DNA of 64,000 nt from Pseudomonas sp. GCEP-101 (GTDB lineage: Bacteria; Pseudomonadota; Gammaproteobacteria; Pseudomonadales; Pseudomonadaceae): positions 186,001 through 250,000 of the forward strand of contig NZ_CP104011.1 in NCBI RefSeq assembly GCF_025133575.1, read 5' to 3'. A program made the translations under genes and the position numbers. The notes below the pieces were generated by a model, which worked only from the letters and a program-made list of their open reading frames with translations, did not search any database and was not told the DNA's origin. How positions within the stretch are numbered: position 1 is the first letter of the stretch; each line of letters starts with the position of its first letter. Shown here piece after piece: positions 39,029-48,021 of the stretch.

Positions 39029-39963
39029 GGCTTGCCTTGGTTGGAGGATTCCGCCGGCTGTTCCTGGGAGGTCGCCGGTGCAGCAGAGTTCGGGACTTCG
39101 GCCAAGCGGCGCAGGCCGGTGAAGTGCTGCGGGTCGTCGAGGAAGCGCAGCATCACCTCGCGCCACACCGCTTCGCCGAAGGTTTCCACGTGGTTGCCAC
39201 GGGTCAGCTGGAAAACCTTGGGCGGCGGCGCGGCCTTGTAGAGGGAGAGGCCGTTGTCCAGGGGCACAATGGTATCGTCGATGCTGTGGAAGAACAGCAC
39301 GGGTGCGCCAGAAAGTCGCGGCATCGAGCGAATGGCGCTATCGCCATCGGGCACCAGCCAGGACAGCGGCACCTGTAGCGGCCAGGTCAGCCAACTGGTG
39401 GACAGGGTGTACTGGCCGACATCGCGGTAGCTGGCCGGCACGCCGTCGAGTACCACCGCGTGCAGTTGCTGCTGCCGCTGCGGGTGCTCGCCCAGGTAGT
39501 GCACGGCCAGGGCGCCGCCCAGGCTCTGGCCAAGCAGGATCACCGGCTTGCCCTGCACCTCGGGCGCCTTGTCCAGCCAGGCGAAGGCGGCGTCGATGTC
39601 CTGGTAGATCGCCGGCAGGCTCGGCGAGCCTGCGGAATGCCCGTAGCCGCGGTAATCCAGCATCAGCACCTGGTAGCCCTGCTCCGGCAGCCAGTAGGCG
39701 CCGCCCAGGTGCCAGGCCATGTTGCCGCCGTTGCCGTGCAGGTGCAGCACGGTGCCCTTGACCGGCACCCCCGCCTTGGCCGGCAGCCACCAGCCGGCGA
39801 GCTTCACACCGTCGGCGGTGGTCAGGGTGACGTCGCGGTAGTCCAGCTTGGCCCGGGCCGGGGTAATGGCGACGTCGTCGCTGGGGTAGAACAGCAGGGA
39901 GCTGCAGCCGCCGAGCGTGAAGAGCAGCGTGAGGGCAGCGGCCTTGAAACAACGATTCAGCAT
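39025..39963 (-). CDS. Alpha/beta-hydrolase lipoprotein
   Basis: Serine hydrolase of the BAAT/DLH-like or 'alpha/beta hydrolase' YfhR group, 312 residues. The start at 39963 gives a lipoprotein with lipobox TLGGC (Cys20); upstream in-frame codons lie in a REP. Core features are the oxyanion strand HLHGNGGNM near residue 75, the nucleophile in GQSLGGALA near 145, an acidic member in HSIDDTIVP near 227, and histidine in RGNHVETFG near 262. Likely outer-membrane esterase or thioesterase; the substrate is unknown. The C-terminal 30 residues are low complexity. Confidence 0.85.
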   Translation of the reverse strand: MLNRCFKAAALTLLFTLGGCSSLLFYPSDDVAITPARAKLDYRDVTLTTADGVKLAGWWLPAKAGVPVKGTVLHLHGNGGNMAWHLGGAYWLPEQGYQVLMLDYRGYGHSAGSPSLPAIYQDIDAAFAWLDKAPEVQGKPVILLGQSLGGALAVHYLGEHPQRQQQLHAVVLDGVPASYRDVGQYTLSTSWLTWPLQVPLSWLVPDGDSAIRSMPRLSGAPVLFFHSIDDTIVPLDNGLSLYKAAPPPKVFQLTRGNHVETFGEAVWREVMLRFLDDPQHFTGLRRLAEVPNSAAPATSQEQPAESSNQGKP

Positions 39964-39989
39964 GAGGTCGTCCTTGAAGGTAACCACCT

Positions 39990-40067
39990 TGTAGGAGCGA
40001 GCTTGCTCGCGAACCACGTGCCGGCAGCGCCGGGGTTGGGCGGGTTCGCGAGCAAGCTCGCTCCTAC
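39990..40067. repeat. REP pair (AGCTTGCT class)
   Basis: TGTAGGAGCGAGCTTGCTCG and inverted GCGAGCAAGCTCGCTCCTAC. It lies directly upstream of the hydrolase-lipoprotein gene and downstream of the QEGLA gene. The intervening bases resemble those of the pair at 33326. Confidence 0.87.
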
Positions 40068-40088
40068 GAAGAGCCGGACAGGGCATGA

Positions 40089-41393
40089 TCAGAGGATATT
40101 GGCGTAATCCGCCTCGATGCGGTCGAGGCTCAAGTGATTGAGGAAGTTGGAGAAGCACATCCACGCCGACAGCGCGTTGAGGTCGCGGAACTGCGGCGGC
40201 AGGTACTTGGGCGGCACCACCAGGCCTTCGTCCACCAGTTGGCGCAGGGTACGCATGTCCTCCAGGGTGGCCTTGCCGCAGAACAGCAGCGGGATCTGCT
40301 CCAGCTTGCCCTTGCGCACGGCGAGCTGGATGTAGTTGTAGATCAGGATGAAGCCCTTCAGGTACGACAGGTCCTTGGTGAACGGCAGGCCGGCCGGCGT
40401 CGAGCCACGGAACACGCGGCTGGAGTTCTGGTAGCTGCTTTCCACGCTGTAGCCCTGCTCGCGGTAGAAGTGGAACACCTCGAGAAAATCCGCGCCCTCT
40501 TCGGCCATGTGGATGGCGCGGGTGCGGTTGGTCAGTTTGCGCAGGCGCGTGGGGTAGGAGGCGAAGGCGATCACTTCCATCAGGATCGCCAGGCCTTCCT
40601 GGGTCACGGTGGAGGACGGCGGGCCCTTGGCCAGGAAGGTGCAGATCGGCTGGTTGAGGCCGTTGAGCGTGGTGCCGACGTGCACCAGGCCCTCGTGAAC
40701 CTCCAGCGCGCGCACGTCGCGCTCGTTGAACATGGCGTCGGCGCGCACCTTGATGTAGTCGGCGCCAGCGGCGGCGTCAGCGACGATGCCGTCGGACTCG
40801 AAGACGCGGATGGTGTCTTCCTTGCCGTCGAACACCTGGTTCAGCCGCTCCTGCAGCATCTTCACCGCATCGCTGGCGGTGAGCGTCTTGGGTTCGTCCT
40901 TGAGGTCGCCGCGGTCGGCGATGTTGTTCAGGTAATCCGAGAGCATCAGGCCCAGGTCGGCCAAGGTCGGGTCGCCGGCATGGAAGGCGTCGGAGGCCGA
41001 ACCGTAGAGCTCCTGGGAGATCAGGCCGAAGTCCTGGGTGCCGCGTGCTTCGAGCATGCGGATGACCATGCGATATTCCTTGCACATGCGCCGCATGATC
41101 TGCCCGACCGGGTTGAACTGCCCCAGGTGGCGGGTGATGTCGCGCTCGATGTTCTGGAATTCCTGCTTCTTCGCGCTGCTGTCGAAGGACAGCGGGCGGC
41201 CGTCGTAGTAGGCACGGTCGACCTTGGGCGCGTGCTTGCCACGGCCCTTGAGGAAGTCGTCGCGGATGCCGTCGTCCCACTTGATGGCGTCGAGCACGCG
41301 GATCGGCGTCTGCGCCTCGACGATGCGGTCGGACAGGCCGCGGATGATCTGCTGGTATTCGTTGGGCGTGGACTTCTTGCGCCGTGGGGTCAT
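40089..41393 (-). CDS. DUF1704 / QEGLA-motif protein, putative zinc metallopeptidase
   Basis: Labelled in databases 'flavohemoglobin expression-modulating QEGLA motif protein'. The 434 residues contain VHEGLVHVG with an HExxxH motif (H233, E234, H238), and 28 residues later TQEGLAILME (Q265, E266). This is the HExxxH plus downstream Glu arrangement of the DUF1704/MATCAP metallopeptidases. The bacterial substrate is unknown, and the flavohemoglobin link is only historical. The stop of the gene lies beside a REP pair, and its ATG overlaps the stop of the lipoprotein gene upstream (ATGA), indicating one operon. Confidence 0.87.
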   Translation of the reverse strand: MTPRRKKSTPNEYQQIIRGLSDRIVEAQTPIRVLDAIKWDDGIRDDFLKGRGKHAPKVDRAYYDGRPLSFDSSAKKQEFQNIERDITRHLGQFNPVGQIMRRMCKEYRMVIRMLEARGTQDFGLISQELYGSASDAFHAGDPTLADLGLMLSDYLNNIADRGDLKDEPKTLTASDAVKMLQERLNQVFDGKEDTIRVFESDGIVADAAAGADYIKVRADAMFNERDVRALEVHEGLVHVGTTLNGLNQPICTFLAKGPPSSTVTQEGLAILMEVIAFASYPTRLRKLTNRTRAIHMAEEGADFLEVFHFYREQGYSVESSYQNSSRVFRGSTPAGLPFTKDLSYLKGFILIYNYIQLAVRKGKLEQIPLLFCGKATLEDMRTLRQLVDEGLVVPPKYLPPQFRDLNALSAWMCFSNFLNHLSLDRIEADYANIL

Positions 41394-41953
41394 GGCTTTT
41401 CTCCCGGGGTCACGCGCGAAAAGCGCAGCGCCTCGACGAACACGTCGGAGTTGGCAGGATCGTTGAGGTAGCGGATCACCTCCGGCAGCGGACTGCTCAC
41501 CAGGGCGCCGGCGCCCTGCTCGGTGTCGACTTTCTCGCCCTGGAGCGCGCCATCCTTCATGTCCTGCAGGATGTGCTCGACATCCAGGTTATAAATCACC
41601 AGTTCGTCCTTGTCGGTGATCTCGAAGCCGGCCAGGGCGAAGTTGCCGCCCATGCTTTTCGGCAGGCCGGCGGACAGGTACCAGCGCTGGCCGTGGTGGG
41701 CGACGGTGAAGCCGAAGTCCTCGACGCTGTCGGTGTTGTCCTTGCTGTCGACGTAGCTGACGGCGCGGTAGAGGTTGGAGCCGGAGCGGGTGACCTCGAG
41801 GAACTGCTCCTCGCCGTACTCGTCCACACGCGACCACTGGCCCAGCAGGTGAGCCGGCGCGGGCTCGTTGGCCGGAATCGGGTCCTTGAACGTCACCAGG
41901 CAGCCACTGAGCAGGCAGATGCTCAACAGCAGCAGTGCACGCCAGACTTTCAT
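41390..41953 (-). CDS. Hypothetical lipoprotein (PA3698-like)
   Basis: A 187-residue lipoprotein starting at the ATG at 41953, preceded by AAGGAGGG. Lipobox LLSGC (Cys18). The mature part is predicted beta-rich (LLGQWSRVDEYGEEQFLEV, YRAVSYVDSKDN, FALAGFEITDKDELVIYNLD), reminiscent of lipocalin-like or META-type small domains, but I do not recognise a named family. First gene of a leftward pair with the QEGLA protein, which suggests that one may act on the cell envelope with the other (inference). Confidence 0.78.
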   Translation of the reverse strand: MKVWRALLLLSICLLSGCLVTFKDPIPANEPAPAHLLGQWSRVDEYGEEQFLEVTRSGSNLYRAVSYVDSKDNTDSVEDFGFTVAHHGQRWYLSAGLPKSMGGNFALAGFEITDKDELVIYNLDVEHILQDMKDGALQGEKVDTEQGAGALVSSPLPEVIRYLNDPANSDVFVEALRFSRVTPGEKP

Positions 41954-42020
41954 CACGCCCTCCTTAGGTCCGGATGCCTGTGCATGCGATGCGCCACGCC
42001 CTCCGGAGTTCCGACACGAA

Positions 42021-42042
42021 AACCCCGCCGGATGGCGGGGTT
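42021..42042 (-). terminator. Intrinsic terminator of the TetR gene
   Basis: Stem AACCCCGCC / GGCGGGGTT with a four-base loop. On the minus strand it is followed by TTTTCG. It lies 19 bp beyond the regulator's stop and ahead of the lipoprotein operon. Confidence 0.8.
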
Positions 42043-42060
42043 GGAATGCAGCAGCTGGGG

Positions 42061-42783
42061 CTACAGGCCCATCACCAGGTCGAGGTAGCGGCTAAGGATG
42101 GCACGCATTTCCTCGATCTGCAGGTGGTCGGTCCCATCCAGCAGGCCCTGATACTCCATCTGCAGGATGATGGCCGTCAACACCCGGGCATCCTGCTCGG
42201 GCTGCTTTGAACCGAGCACTTCGAAGAAATGCACCACGCCCAGGGAGAGAATCTGCCGGTGGCGCTGCGCCAGGTCGTTGAGGCTGGGATTGAGCAGCGC
42301 TTCCTGGCGGAAGGCCTGCTCGGCGAGCAGATGCTCGCGGCGCTCGTTGAGCTGGACGACGACATACTGGATCGCCAGCTCGACGATATTGGCGGTCAGC
42401 TCGCGGCGCGCGTGCGGATCGTCCTGGGCGAGACCGGCGGCCATGGCCTGCAGGTCGCCTTCGACGCTGGCCCAGAAGGTCGACAGGGCCTCGGCGCTGC
42501 GTTCCACGAAGAGCGCGAAGGTGTCGGTGATGAGGTCCTGGATGTCCTTGAAGTAGTAGGTGGTGGCCGACAGCGGCACCCCGGCCTCGGCGGCCACGGC
42601 GCGGTGGCGCACGGCGCGGACGCCATCGCGCACGATGATCCGCAGGGCGGCGTCGAGGATCGCCTGGCGGCGCTGCTCGCTGCCCTGGCGGCTGGCCTTG
42701 CGGCCCTGGTATTTGACACTTTCTGCGATGGCGCTGGCGACTTGCGCTGCACTGTCTCGCGGGGACACGTGGGTCACTGGCAT
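42061..42783 (-). CDS. TetR-family transcriptional regulator (PA3699-like)
   Basis: DNA-binding regulator of 240 residues from the ATG at 42783, which has GGAGGT in front; a longer in-frame start (42852) lacks this. An unstructured 35-residue N-terminus precedes the TetR helix-turn-helix (RRQAILDAALRIIVRDGV, then AVAAEAGVPLSATTYYF near residues 68-84) and a C-terminal ligand domain with LAIQYVVVQLNERREHLL near 138. Target and ligand are unknown. A GGTATACC palindrome about 190 bp upstream could be its operator. Confidence 0.87.
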   Translation of the reverse strand: MPVTHVSPRDSAAQVASAIAESVKYQGRKASRQGSEQRRQAILDAALRIIVRDGVRAVRHRAVAAEAGVPLSATTYYFKDIQDLITDTFALFVERSAEALSTFWASVEGDLQAMAAGLAQDDPHARRELTANIVELAIQYVVVQLNERREHLLAEQAFRQEALLNPSLNDLAQRHRQILSLGVVHFFEVLGSKQPEQDARVLTAIILQMEYQGLLDGTDHLQIEEMRAILSRYLDLVMGL

Positions 42784-42972
42784 TACCTCCGGCGGCGCGG
42801 CCTGATGGCGCATTGTTCGAGCTTTTTTGTGGGAAAACAATTGCCGCTGCATGGCTGCGACACCGGCGCAGGGAGCGGGCCGCGAGGCAGAGCAGGCGGC
42901 TGGGAATCAGGCCTGGGAGTGAGACGTGCCACAGCGCGGCCGAGCCACGGTGACGGGGATACATTTCGTCGG

Positions 42973-42984
42973 ATGGTATACCGT
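42973..42984. promoter_or_regulatory. Palindrome ATGGTATACCGT, possible regulator site
   Basis: Near-perfect 12-base dyad upstream of the TetR gene, sharing ATGGTATACC with the operator-like site at 58947. Autoregulation of the TetR gene is possible, but no footprint can be predicted. Confidence 0.4.
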
Positions 42985-43000
42985 CAGATTCCCACCGACT

Positions 43001-43050
43001 TGTAGGAGCGGGCCATGCCCGCGATCGCGCGCATGGCGCGCTCCTACAGG
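43001..43050. repeat. REPIN, identical to the copy at 62661
   Basis: Two REP hairpins in inverted order (GGGCCATGCCC and GCGCGCATGGCGCGC stems) in 50 bp. All 50 bases match the copy at 62661-62710. Confidence 0.9.
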
Positions 43051-43085
43051 TTGATGCCGGCGCCGCCCGGTAGTTCGGAAACGAA

Positions 43086-43111
43086 AAAGGCCGCCCCGAA
43101 GGGCGGCCTTT
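43086..43111 (-). terminator. Intrinsic terminator of lysS
   Basis: 11-bp stem AAAGGCCGCCC / GGGCGGCCTTT with a UUCG-type tetraloop on the minus strand, then TTTTTCG. It lies 19 bp past the lysS stop. Confidence 0.9.
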
Positions 43112-43129
43112 CTCTGCCAGTTCCTGCGC

Positions 43130-44635
43130 TTACGCCTGCGGGCGCATGTGCGGGAAGAGGATGACGTCGCGGATCGACGGCGAGTTGGTCAGCAGCATCA
43201 CCAGGCGGTCGATGCCGATGCCTTCGCCAGCGGTGGGCGGCATGCCGTATTCGAGCGCGTTGACGAAGTCGGCGTCGTAGTGCATCGCCTCGTCGTCACC
43301 GGCGTCCTTCTCCTTGACCTGCAGCATGAAGCGTTCGGCCTGGTCTTCGGCGTCGTTGAGCTCGGAGTACGCGTTGGCGATCTCGCGGCCACCGATGAAC
43401 AGCTCGAAGCGGTCGGTGACGCTCGGGTCGTTGTCGTTGCGGCGCGCCAGCGGCGACACTTCGAACGGGTACTGGGTGATGAAGTGCGGCTGCTCCAGCT
43501 TGTGCTCCACCAGCTCTTCGAAAATCATCACCTGCAGCTTGCCCAGGCCTTCGTGGCCCAGAACCTTGGCGCCGGCCTTCTTGGCGATGGCGCGGGCCTT
43601 CTCGACGTCGTTCAGGTCGGCCGCGGTGATGTCCGGGTTGTACTTGAGGATGGCGTCGAACACGGACAGGCGGGCGAACGGCTCGCCGAAGTGGAAGACC
43701 TTGTCGCCGTAGGGCACGTCGGTGCTGCCGAGCACGGCCTGGGCCAGCTCGCGGAACAGCTCTTCGGTCAGGTCCATGTTGTCTTCGTAGTCGGCGTAGG
43801 CCTGGTAGAACTCAAGCATGGTGAACTCGGGGTTGTGCCGGGTCGAAACGCCTTCGTTACGGAAGTTGCGGTTGATCTCGAAGACCTTCTCGAAGCCACC
43901 GACCACCAGGCGCTTGAGGTACAGCTCCGGGGCGATACGCAGGAACATGGCCATGTCCAGCGCGTTGTGGTGGGTTTCGAAGGGCTTGGCCGCCGCGCCG
44001 CCGGGAATGGTCTGCAGCATCGGGGTTTCCACTTCGAGGAAGCCGCGATCGGAGAGGAAGCGACGGATGTGGGCGATGACCTGCGAACGCACGCGGAAGG
44101 TGTGGCGGGTTTCCTCGTTGACGATCAGGTCGACGTAGCGCTGGCGGTAGCGCTGCTCGGTGTCGGTCAGGCCGTGGTGCTTGTCCGGCAGCGGGCGCAG
44201 CGACTTGGTCAGCAGGCGCACGCTGGTCATCTCGACGTACAGGTCGCCCTTGCCGGAACGGGCCAGGGTGCCTTCGGCGCCGATGATGTCGCCCAGGTCC
44301 CAGGTCTTGATCTCGGCCAGGGTCTCTTCGGGCAGGGTCTTGCGGTTCACGTAGGCCTGCAGACGGCCGCTGCTGTCCTGCAGGACGATGAAGGAGCCGC
44401 GGTTGAGCATGATGCGACCGGCGACCTTGACCGGGATGGCGGCTGCTTCGAGCTCTTCCTTGGTCTTGTCGGCGTACTGTTTCTGCAGGTCCGCGAAGTA
44501 GTCGGCGCGGCGGAAGTCGTTGGGGAAGGCGATGGCCTTGGCTTCACGCACGGCGGCAAGCTTTTCCTTGCGCTGGGCGATCAGCTTGTTTTCTTCCTGT
44601 TGCAGTTCGTGCTGGTCGAGTTGTTGGTCGCTCAT
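43130..44635 (-). CDS. lysS: Lysyl-tRNA synthetase (class II)
   Basis: Charges tRNA-Lys. The 501 residues have an N-terminal OB-fold anticodon-binding domain (about 60-150; [19 protein letters not shown]) and the class II core. Motif 2 is [19 protein letters not shown] near residue 260, and motif 3 [14 protein letters not shown] near 473 is followed by [11 protein letters not shown] at the C-terminus. Length is standard. It lies downstream of prfB in the usual gamma-proteobacterial prfB-lysS order, here with a REP in the gap. Confidence 0.97.
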   Translation of the reverse strand: MSDQQLDQHELQQEENKLIAQRKEKLAAVREAKAIAFPNDFRRADYFADLQKQYADKTKEELEAAAIPVKVAGRIMLNRGSFIVLQDSSGRLQAYVNRKTLPEETLAEIKTWDLGDIIGAEGTLARSGKGDLYVEMTSVRLLTKSLRPLPDKHHGLTDTEQRYRQRYVDLIVNEETRHTFRVRSQVIAHIRRFLSDRGFLEVETPMLQTIPGGAAAKPFETHHNALDMAMFLRIAPELYLKRLVVGGFEKVFEINRNFRNEGVSTRHNPEFTMLEFYQAYADYEDNMDLTEELFRELAQAVLGSTDVPYGDKVFHFGEPFARLSVFDAILKYNPDITAADLNDVEKARAIAKKAGAKVLGHEGLGKLQVMIFEELVEHKLEQPHFITQYPFEVSPLARRNDNDPSVTDRFELFIGGREIANAYSELNDAEDQAERFMLQVKEKDAGDDEAMHYDADFVNALEYGMPPTAGEGIGIDRLVMLLTNSPSIRDVILFPHMRPQA

Positions 44636-44675
44636 GGTCGTTTATCTGCCTGGCGTGTAGATCAAAAGGGTTACT

Positions 44676-44750
44676 GGTAGGAGCGAGCTTGCTCGCGAAG
44701 CTCTTGAGCGGGTTCGCGAGCAAAAACGAGGCGTCTCCCTCGCTCCTACA
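44676..44750. repeat. REP pair with one expanded-loop copy
   Basis: The left REP (AGCTTGCT class) is intact. In the inverted right copy the apex GCT is replaced by 17 bases, AAACGAGGCGTCTCCCT, between GCGAGCAA and CGCTCCTACA. It lies between prfB and lysS. Confidence 0.8.
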
Positions 44751-44763
44751 AAGGTGTCGTGGA

Positions 44764-45859
44764 TCAGAGGCCCTGTTTCAGGCTGGCTTCCAGGTACTCG
44801 TTCAGGTCGCCGTCGAGCACCTTGTCGCAATCGCTGCGTTCCACGCCGGTACGCAGGTCCTTGATGCGCGACTGGTCGAGCACGTAGGAACGGATCTGGT
44901 GGCCCCAGCCGATGTCGGACTTGGAGTCTTCCAGCGCCTGCGAGGCGGCATTGCGCTTCTGCATCTCCTGCTCGTACAACCGGGCCCGCAGCATCTTCAT
45001 GGCGGTGTCCTTGTTGGCGTGCTGGGAGCGTTCGTTCTGGCACGCCACCACGGTGTTGGTCGGCACGTGGGTGATACGCACCGCGGAGTCGGTGGTGTTC
45101 ACGTGCTGACCGCCCGCGCCGGAGGAGCGGTAGGTGTCGATGCGCAGGTCGGCCGGGTTGATCTCGATTTCGATGTTGTCGTCGATTTCCGGCGACACGA
45201 ACACCGCGGTGAACGAGGTGTGGCGGCGGTTGCCGGAGTCGAACGGGCTCTTGCGCACCAGGCGGTGCACGCCGATCTCGGTGCGCAGCCAGCCGAAGGC
45301 GTATTCGCCCTTGATGTGCACGGTGGCGCCCTTGATGCCGGCGACTTCGCCTTCGGAGAGTTCGACGATCTCGGCGCTGAAGCCGTTCTTGTCCGCCCAG
45401 CGCAGGTACATGCGCAGCAGCATGTTGGCCCAGTCCTGGGCCTCGGTGCCGCCGGAGCCGGCCTGGATGTCCAGGTAGCAGTTGTTGGGGTCCATCTCGC
45501 CGCTGAACATGCGGCGGAACTCGAGCTTCTCGAGGATTTCGCGCAGGCGCTGGACTTCGGCCTCGACGTCGCCGACGGCGCCTTCGTCATTTTCCTCGAC
45601 GGCCATGTCGAGCAGGTCGCGGGAGTCGGCCAGACCGCCGGTGAGCTCGTCGAGGGTCTCGACGATCTGCGCCAGCATGGCGCGCTCGCGGCCCAGGTTC
45701 TGGGCGTATTCGGGCTTGTTCCAGACCGCCGGGTCTTCCAGCTCGCGGTTTACTTCGATCAGACGATCATGTTTCAGATCGTAGTCAAAGATACCCCCGA
45801 ATGGACTGGGTACGGTCGGAGAGGTCCTTGATGCTGTTGAGGATCGGTTGGATTTCCAT
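44764..45859 (-). CDS. prfB: Peptide chain release factor 2, with programmed +1 frameshift
   Basis: Recognises UGA and UAA stop codons. Translation starts at the ATG at 45859 and runs 24 codons ([19 protein letters not shown], then IRGYL) to an in-frame TGA at 45787-45785. A +1 shift at CTTTGAC continues as [16 protein letters not shown] in the main frame to 44764, 364 residues in all. The main frame has the stop-codon-reading SPF motif (RKSPFDSGN) and the catalytic GGQ ([12 protein letters not shown]). This is the known autoregulatory arrangement. A simple gene caller would truncate the N-terminus. Confidence 0.96.
45784..45790 (-). promoter_or_regulatory. prfB programmed frameshift site CTTTGAC
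   Basis: CTT TGA C with the internal Shine-Dalgarno-like GGGGG (CGGGGGTAT) a few bases 5', the same layout as E. coli. RF2 shortage lets the ribosome slip +1 and make more RF2. Confidence 0.95.
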
Positions 45860-45979
45860 GGCGGGCATCTCTCACGGGTATAGGGCGTAGAAAAGCCGAC
45901 AAGTATACGTGAACTGTCGTCAGCCTAAAAAGGTTTACGACAGATCGCCCTCGCCCGCCGCCTGCGCCCGGCGGCCCGT

Positions 45980-46990
45980 TCAGCCGGCGATGGCCACCTG
46001 GTTGCGGCCGCCGTGCTTGGCGTTGTAGAGCGCCTGGTCGGCCAGTTCGATGAGCTGGCGACAGGCCTGCCCGGCCTGGGGCACCAGGGTCGCCACGCCG
46101 ATGCTGATGGTCAGCGGCGAGCCCGGGGTGGGCAGTTCGTGGCGGATGTTCAGGTCCTGCACCAGGCGCCGCAGCTTTTCCGCCAGCAGGCGCGCGCCAC
46201 CGGGGGAGGTGTTGGGCAACACCATGACGAATTCTTCGCCGCCGTAGCGCGCCGGCAGGTCGGAGGGGCGACTGGCGCTGGCGCGGATCGCCCCGGCCAC
46301 CTGGCGCAGCGCCTCGTCGCCCTGCACGTGGCCGAAGGTGTCGTTGTAGGCCTTGAAGTGGTCCACGTCCATCAGCAGGATCGAAAGCTGGGTCTGCTCG
46401 CGCAGCGAGCGGCGCCATTCCATTTCCAGGTATTCGTCGAAGTGCCGGCGGTTGGACAGCCCGGTCAGGCCGTCGGAGTTCATCAGCCGCTGCAGCACCA
46501 GGTTGGTTTCCAGCAACTGCTGCTGGCTCTCGCGCAGGGCGCGGTAGGCCTCGTCGCGCTGCTGCAGGGCGAGGTAGGAGCGCGAGTGGTAGCGCACCCG
46601 GGCGATGAGTTCGATGGCATCGGGCAGCTTGACCAGGTAGTCGTTGGCCCCCGCGCCGAATGCCGCGCTCTTCACCGTCGGGTCTTCCTTGGTCGACAGG
46701 ACGATGATCGGCAGGTCGCGGGTGGCCGGGTTGGCGCGGTACTCGCGCACCAGCGAGAGGCCATCGGCGCCGGGCATCACCAGGTCCTGGAGGATCACCG
46801 TGGGCTTGATCTGGATCGCCAGGGCAATGGCCTGCTGCGGGTCGGCGCAGAAGTGGAAATCGATGCTGGGATCGTCCGCCAGCGCCCGGCGCACGGCTTC
46901 GCCGATCATCGGCTGGTCGTCCACCAGCAGCACCATCACAGCGGAATCGCCTGGGATGTTCACGGGATAGTTACTCGTCAGAGGGTTCAT
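45980..46990 (-). CDS. wspR: Diguanylate cyclase response regulator WspR
   Basis: Output protein of the Wsp surface-sensing system; makes cyclic-di-GMP when phosphorylated. The 336 residues contain a receiver domain ([10 protein letters not shown]; phosphorylated Asp69 in ILQDLVMPG), a linker helix and a GGDEF domain with active site [12 protein letters not shown] near residue 249. The inhibitory I-site RxxD is present just before it (RPSD). The length and order at the 3' end of the wsp operon match P. aeruginosa. The adjacent 120-bp gap to prfB contains an imperfect hairpin TGTCGT / ACGACA. Confidence 0.95.
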   Translation of the reverse strand: MNPLTSNYPVNIPGDSAVMVLLVDDQPMIGEAVRRALADDPSIDFHFCADPQQAIALAIQIKPTVILQDLVMPGADGLSLVREYRANPATRDLPIIVLSTKEDPTVKSAAFGAGANDYLVKLPDAIELIARVRYHSRSYLALQQRDEAYRALRESQQQLLETNLVLQRLMNSDGLTGLSNRRHFDEYLEMEWRRSLREQTQLSILLMDVDHFKAYNDTFGHVQGDEALRQVAGAIRASASRPSDLPARYGGEEFVMVLPNTSPGGARLLAEKLRRLVQDLNIRHELPTPGSPLTISIGVATLVPQAGQACRQLIELADQALYNAKHGGRNQVAIAG

Positions 46991-47013
46991 GCAATCAGCT
47001 CCGTAGCCCGCAC

Positions 47014-48021
47014 TCAGGCGCAGACCTCAGCCAGTCGGCGGGCGATGTCGCCCAGCGCGCGGATTTCCACCGCAGCGCCGATCGCCGCCGCGGCCTTGGG
47101 CATACCGTACACGGCGCTGCTCTCCTGGTCCTGGGCCAGGGTCAGGAAACCGCGTTCGCGCATGTGTTTCAGGCCTTCGGCGCCGTCCCGGCCCATGCCG
47201 GTGAGCAGCACGCCGACGGCGTCGCCCACCCAATGTTCGACCACGCTGTCGAAGAACACGTCGATCGAGGGTCGGTAGATGTGGCCGCTGGGTTCGGCGG
47301 TGTAGGCCAGCTCGCCGCCCTTGAGCAGGCGGATGTGGTGATTGGTGCCGGCCAGCAGCACGCAGCCCGGCTGCGGCGGCTCGCCGTTGCGCGCCAGGCG
47401 CACGGGAATCTTCGACTGGGTCGAGAGCCACTCGGCCATGCCGGCGGCGAAGACCTCGTCGACATGCTGGACCACCACGACGGCGGCGGGAAAGTCCGCC
47501 GGCAGGCGCGCGAACAGATCCGCCAGTGCTGCCGGGCCGCCGGCCGAGGAACCGATGGCGACCAGCTTGCGTGCACCGCCGCCCTTGCGCGCCGGCACCG
47601 TATTGATCGCCGGGCGGCTGTCGTGCGGGGCGGTCAGCCAGGCCAGGTTCTGCAGCTTGCGCAGCAGCGGGCGGGCGGCTTCGGCGGGGTCGCCCACGCC
47701 CATGGTCGGCGTGTTCACCGCGTCCACCGCGCCATTGCCCATGGCGTCGAACACGCGGCTCATGTTCTGCTCCAGGTCCACGGTGACGACGATGATCGCG
47801 CAGGGGCTCTGCGCCATGATCCGGCGGGTCGCCTCCACGCCGTCCATCACCGGCATCAGCAAGTCCATGAGTACCACGTCGGGCTTGTGCACGGCGCACA
47901 TTTCCAGCGCCTCCGCGCCGTTGGCGGCGACCCAGACGACGCGGTGCGCCGGCTCATAGGCCAGCGCCCGGCGCATGGCCTCCACCGCCAGGGGCATGTC
48001 GTTGACTATCCCTATCCTCAT
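47014..48021 (-). CDS. wspF: Chemoreceptor methylesterase WspF (CheB-like)
   Basis: Removes methyl groups from WspA, resetting the pathway; loss-of-function wspF mutants give wrinkly, high c-di-GMP colonies. The 335 residues contain a receiver domain (phospho-Asp in [13 protein letters not shown] near residue 54) and a methylesterase domain with the catalytic serine in [11 protein letters not shown] near 158, histidine in [17 protein letters not shown] near 187 and aspartate in [10 protein letters not shown] near 280. Stop and start overlap with wspE (ATGA). It appears intact, so the strain need not be constitutively activated. Confidence 0.95.
   Translation of the reverse strand: MRIGIVNDMPLAVEAMRRALAYEPAHRVVWVAANGAEALEMCAVHKPDVVLMDLLMPVMDGVEATRRIMAQSPCAIIVVTVDLEQNMSRVFDAMGNGAVDAVNTPTMGVGDPAEAARPLLRKLQNLAWLTAPHDSRPAINTVPARKGGGARKLVAIGSSAGGPAALADLFARLPADFPAAVVVVQHVDEVFAAGMAEWLSTQSKIPVRLARNGEPPQPGCVLLAGTNHHIRLLKGGELAYTAEPSGHIYRPSIDVFFDSVVEHWVGDAVGVLLTGMGRDGAEGLKHMRERGFLTLAQDQESSAVYGMPKAAAAIGAAVEIRALGDIARRLAEVCA

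Larger units (their letters stand above)
42784..43129. other. Gap between lysS and the TetR gene
   Basis: 346 bp with no gene. From right to left it holds the lysS terminator, a REPIN, a GGTATACC palindrome and then about 190 bp of unassigned leader to the TetR start. The long leader is open in several frames on both strands but none has a plausible start and composition. Confidence 0.65.
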
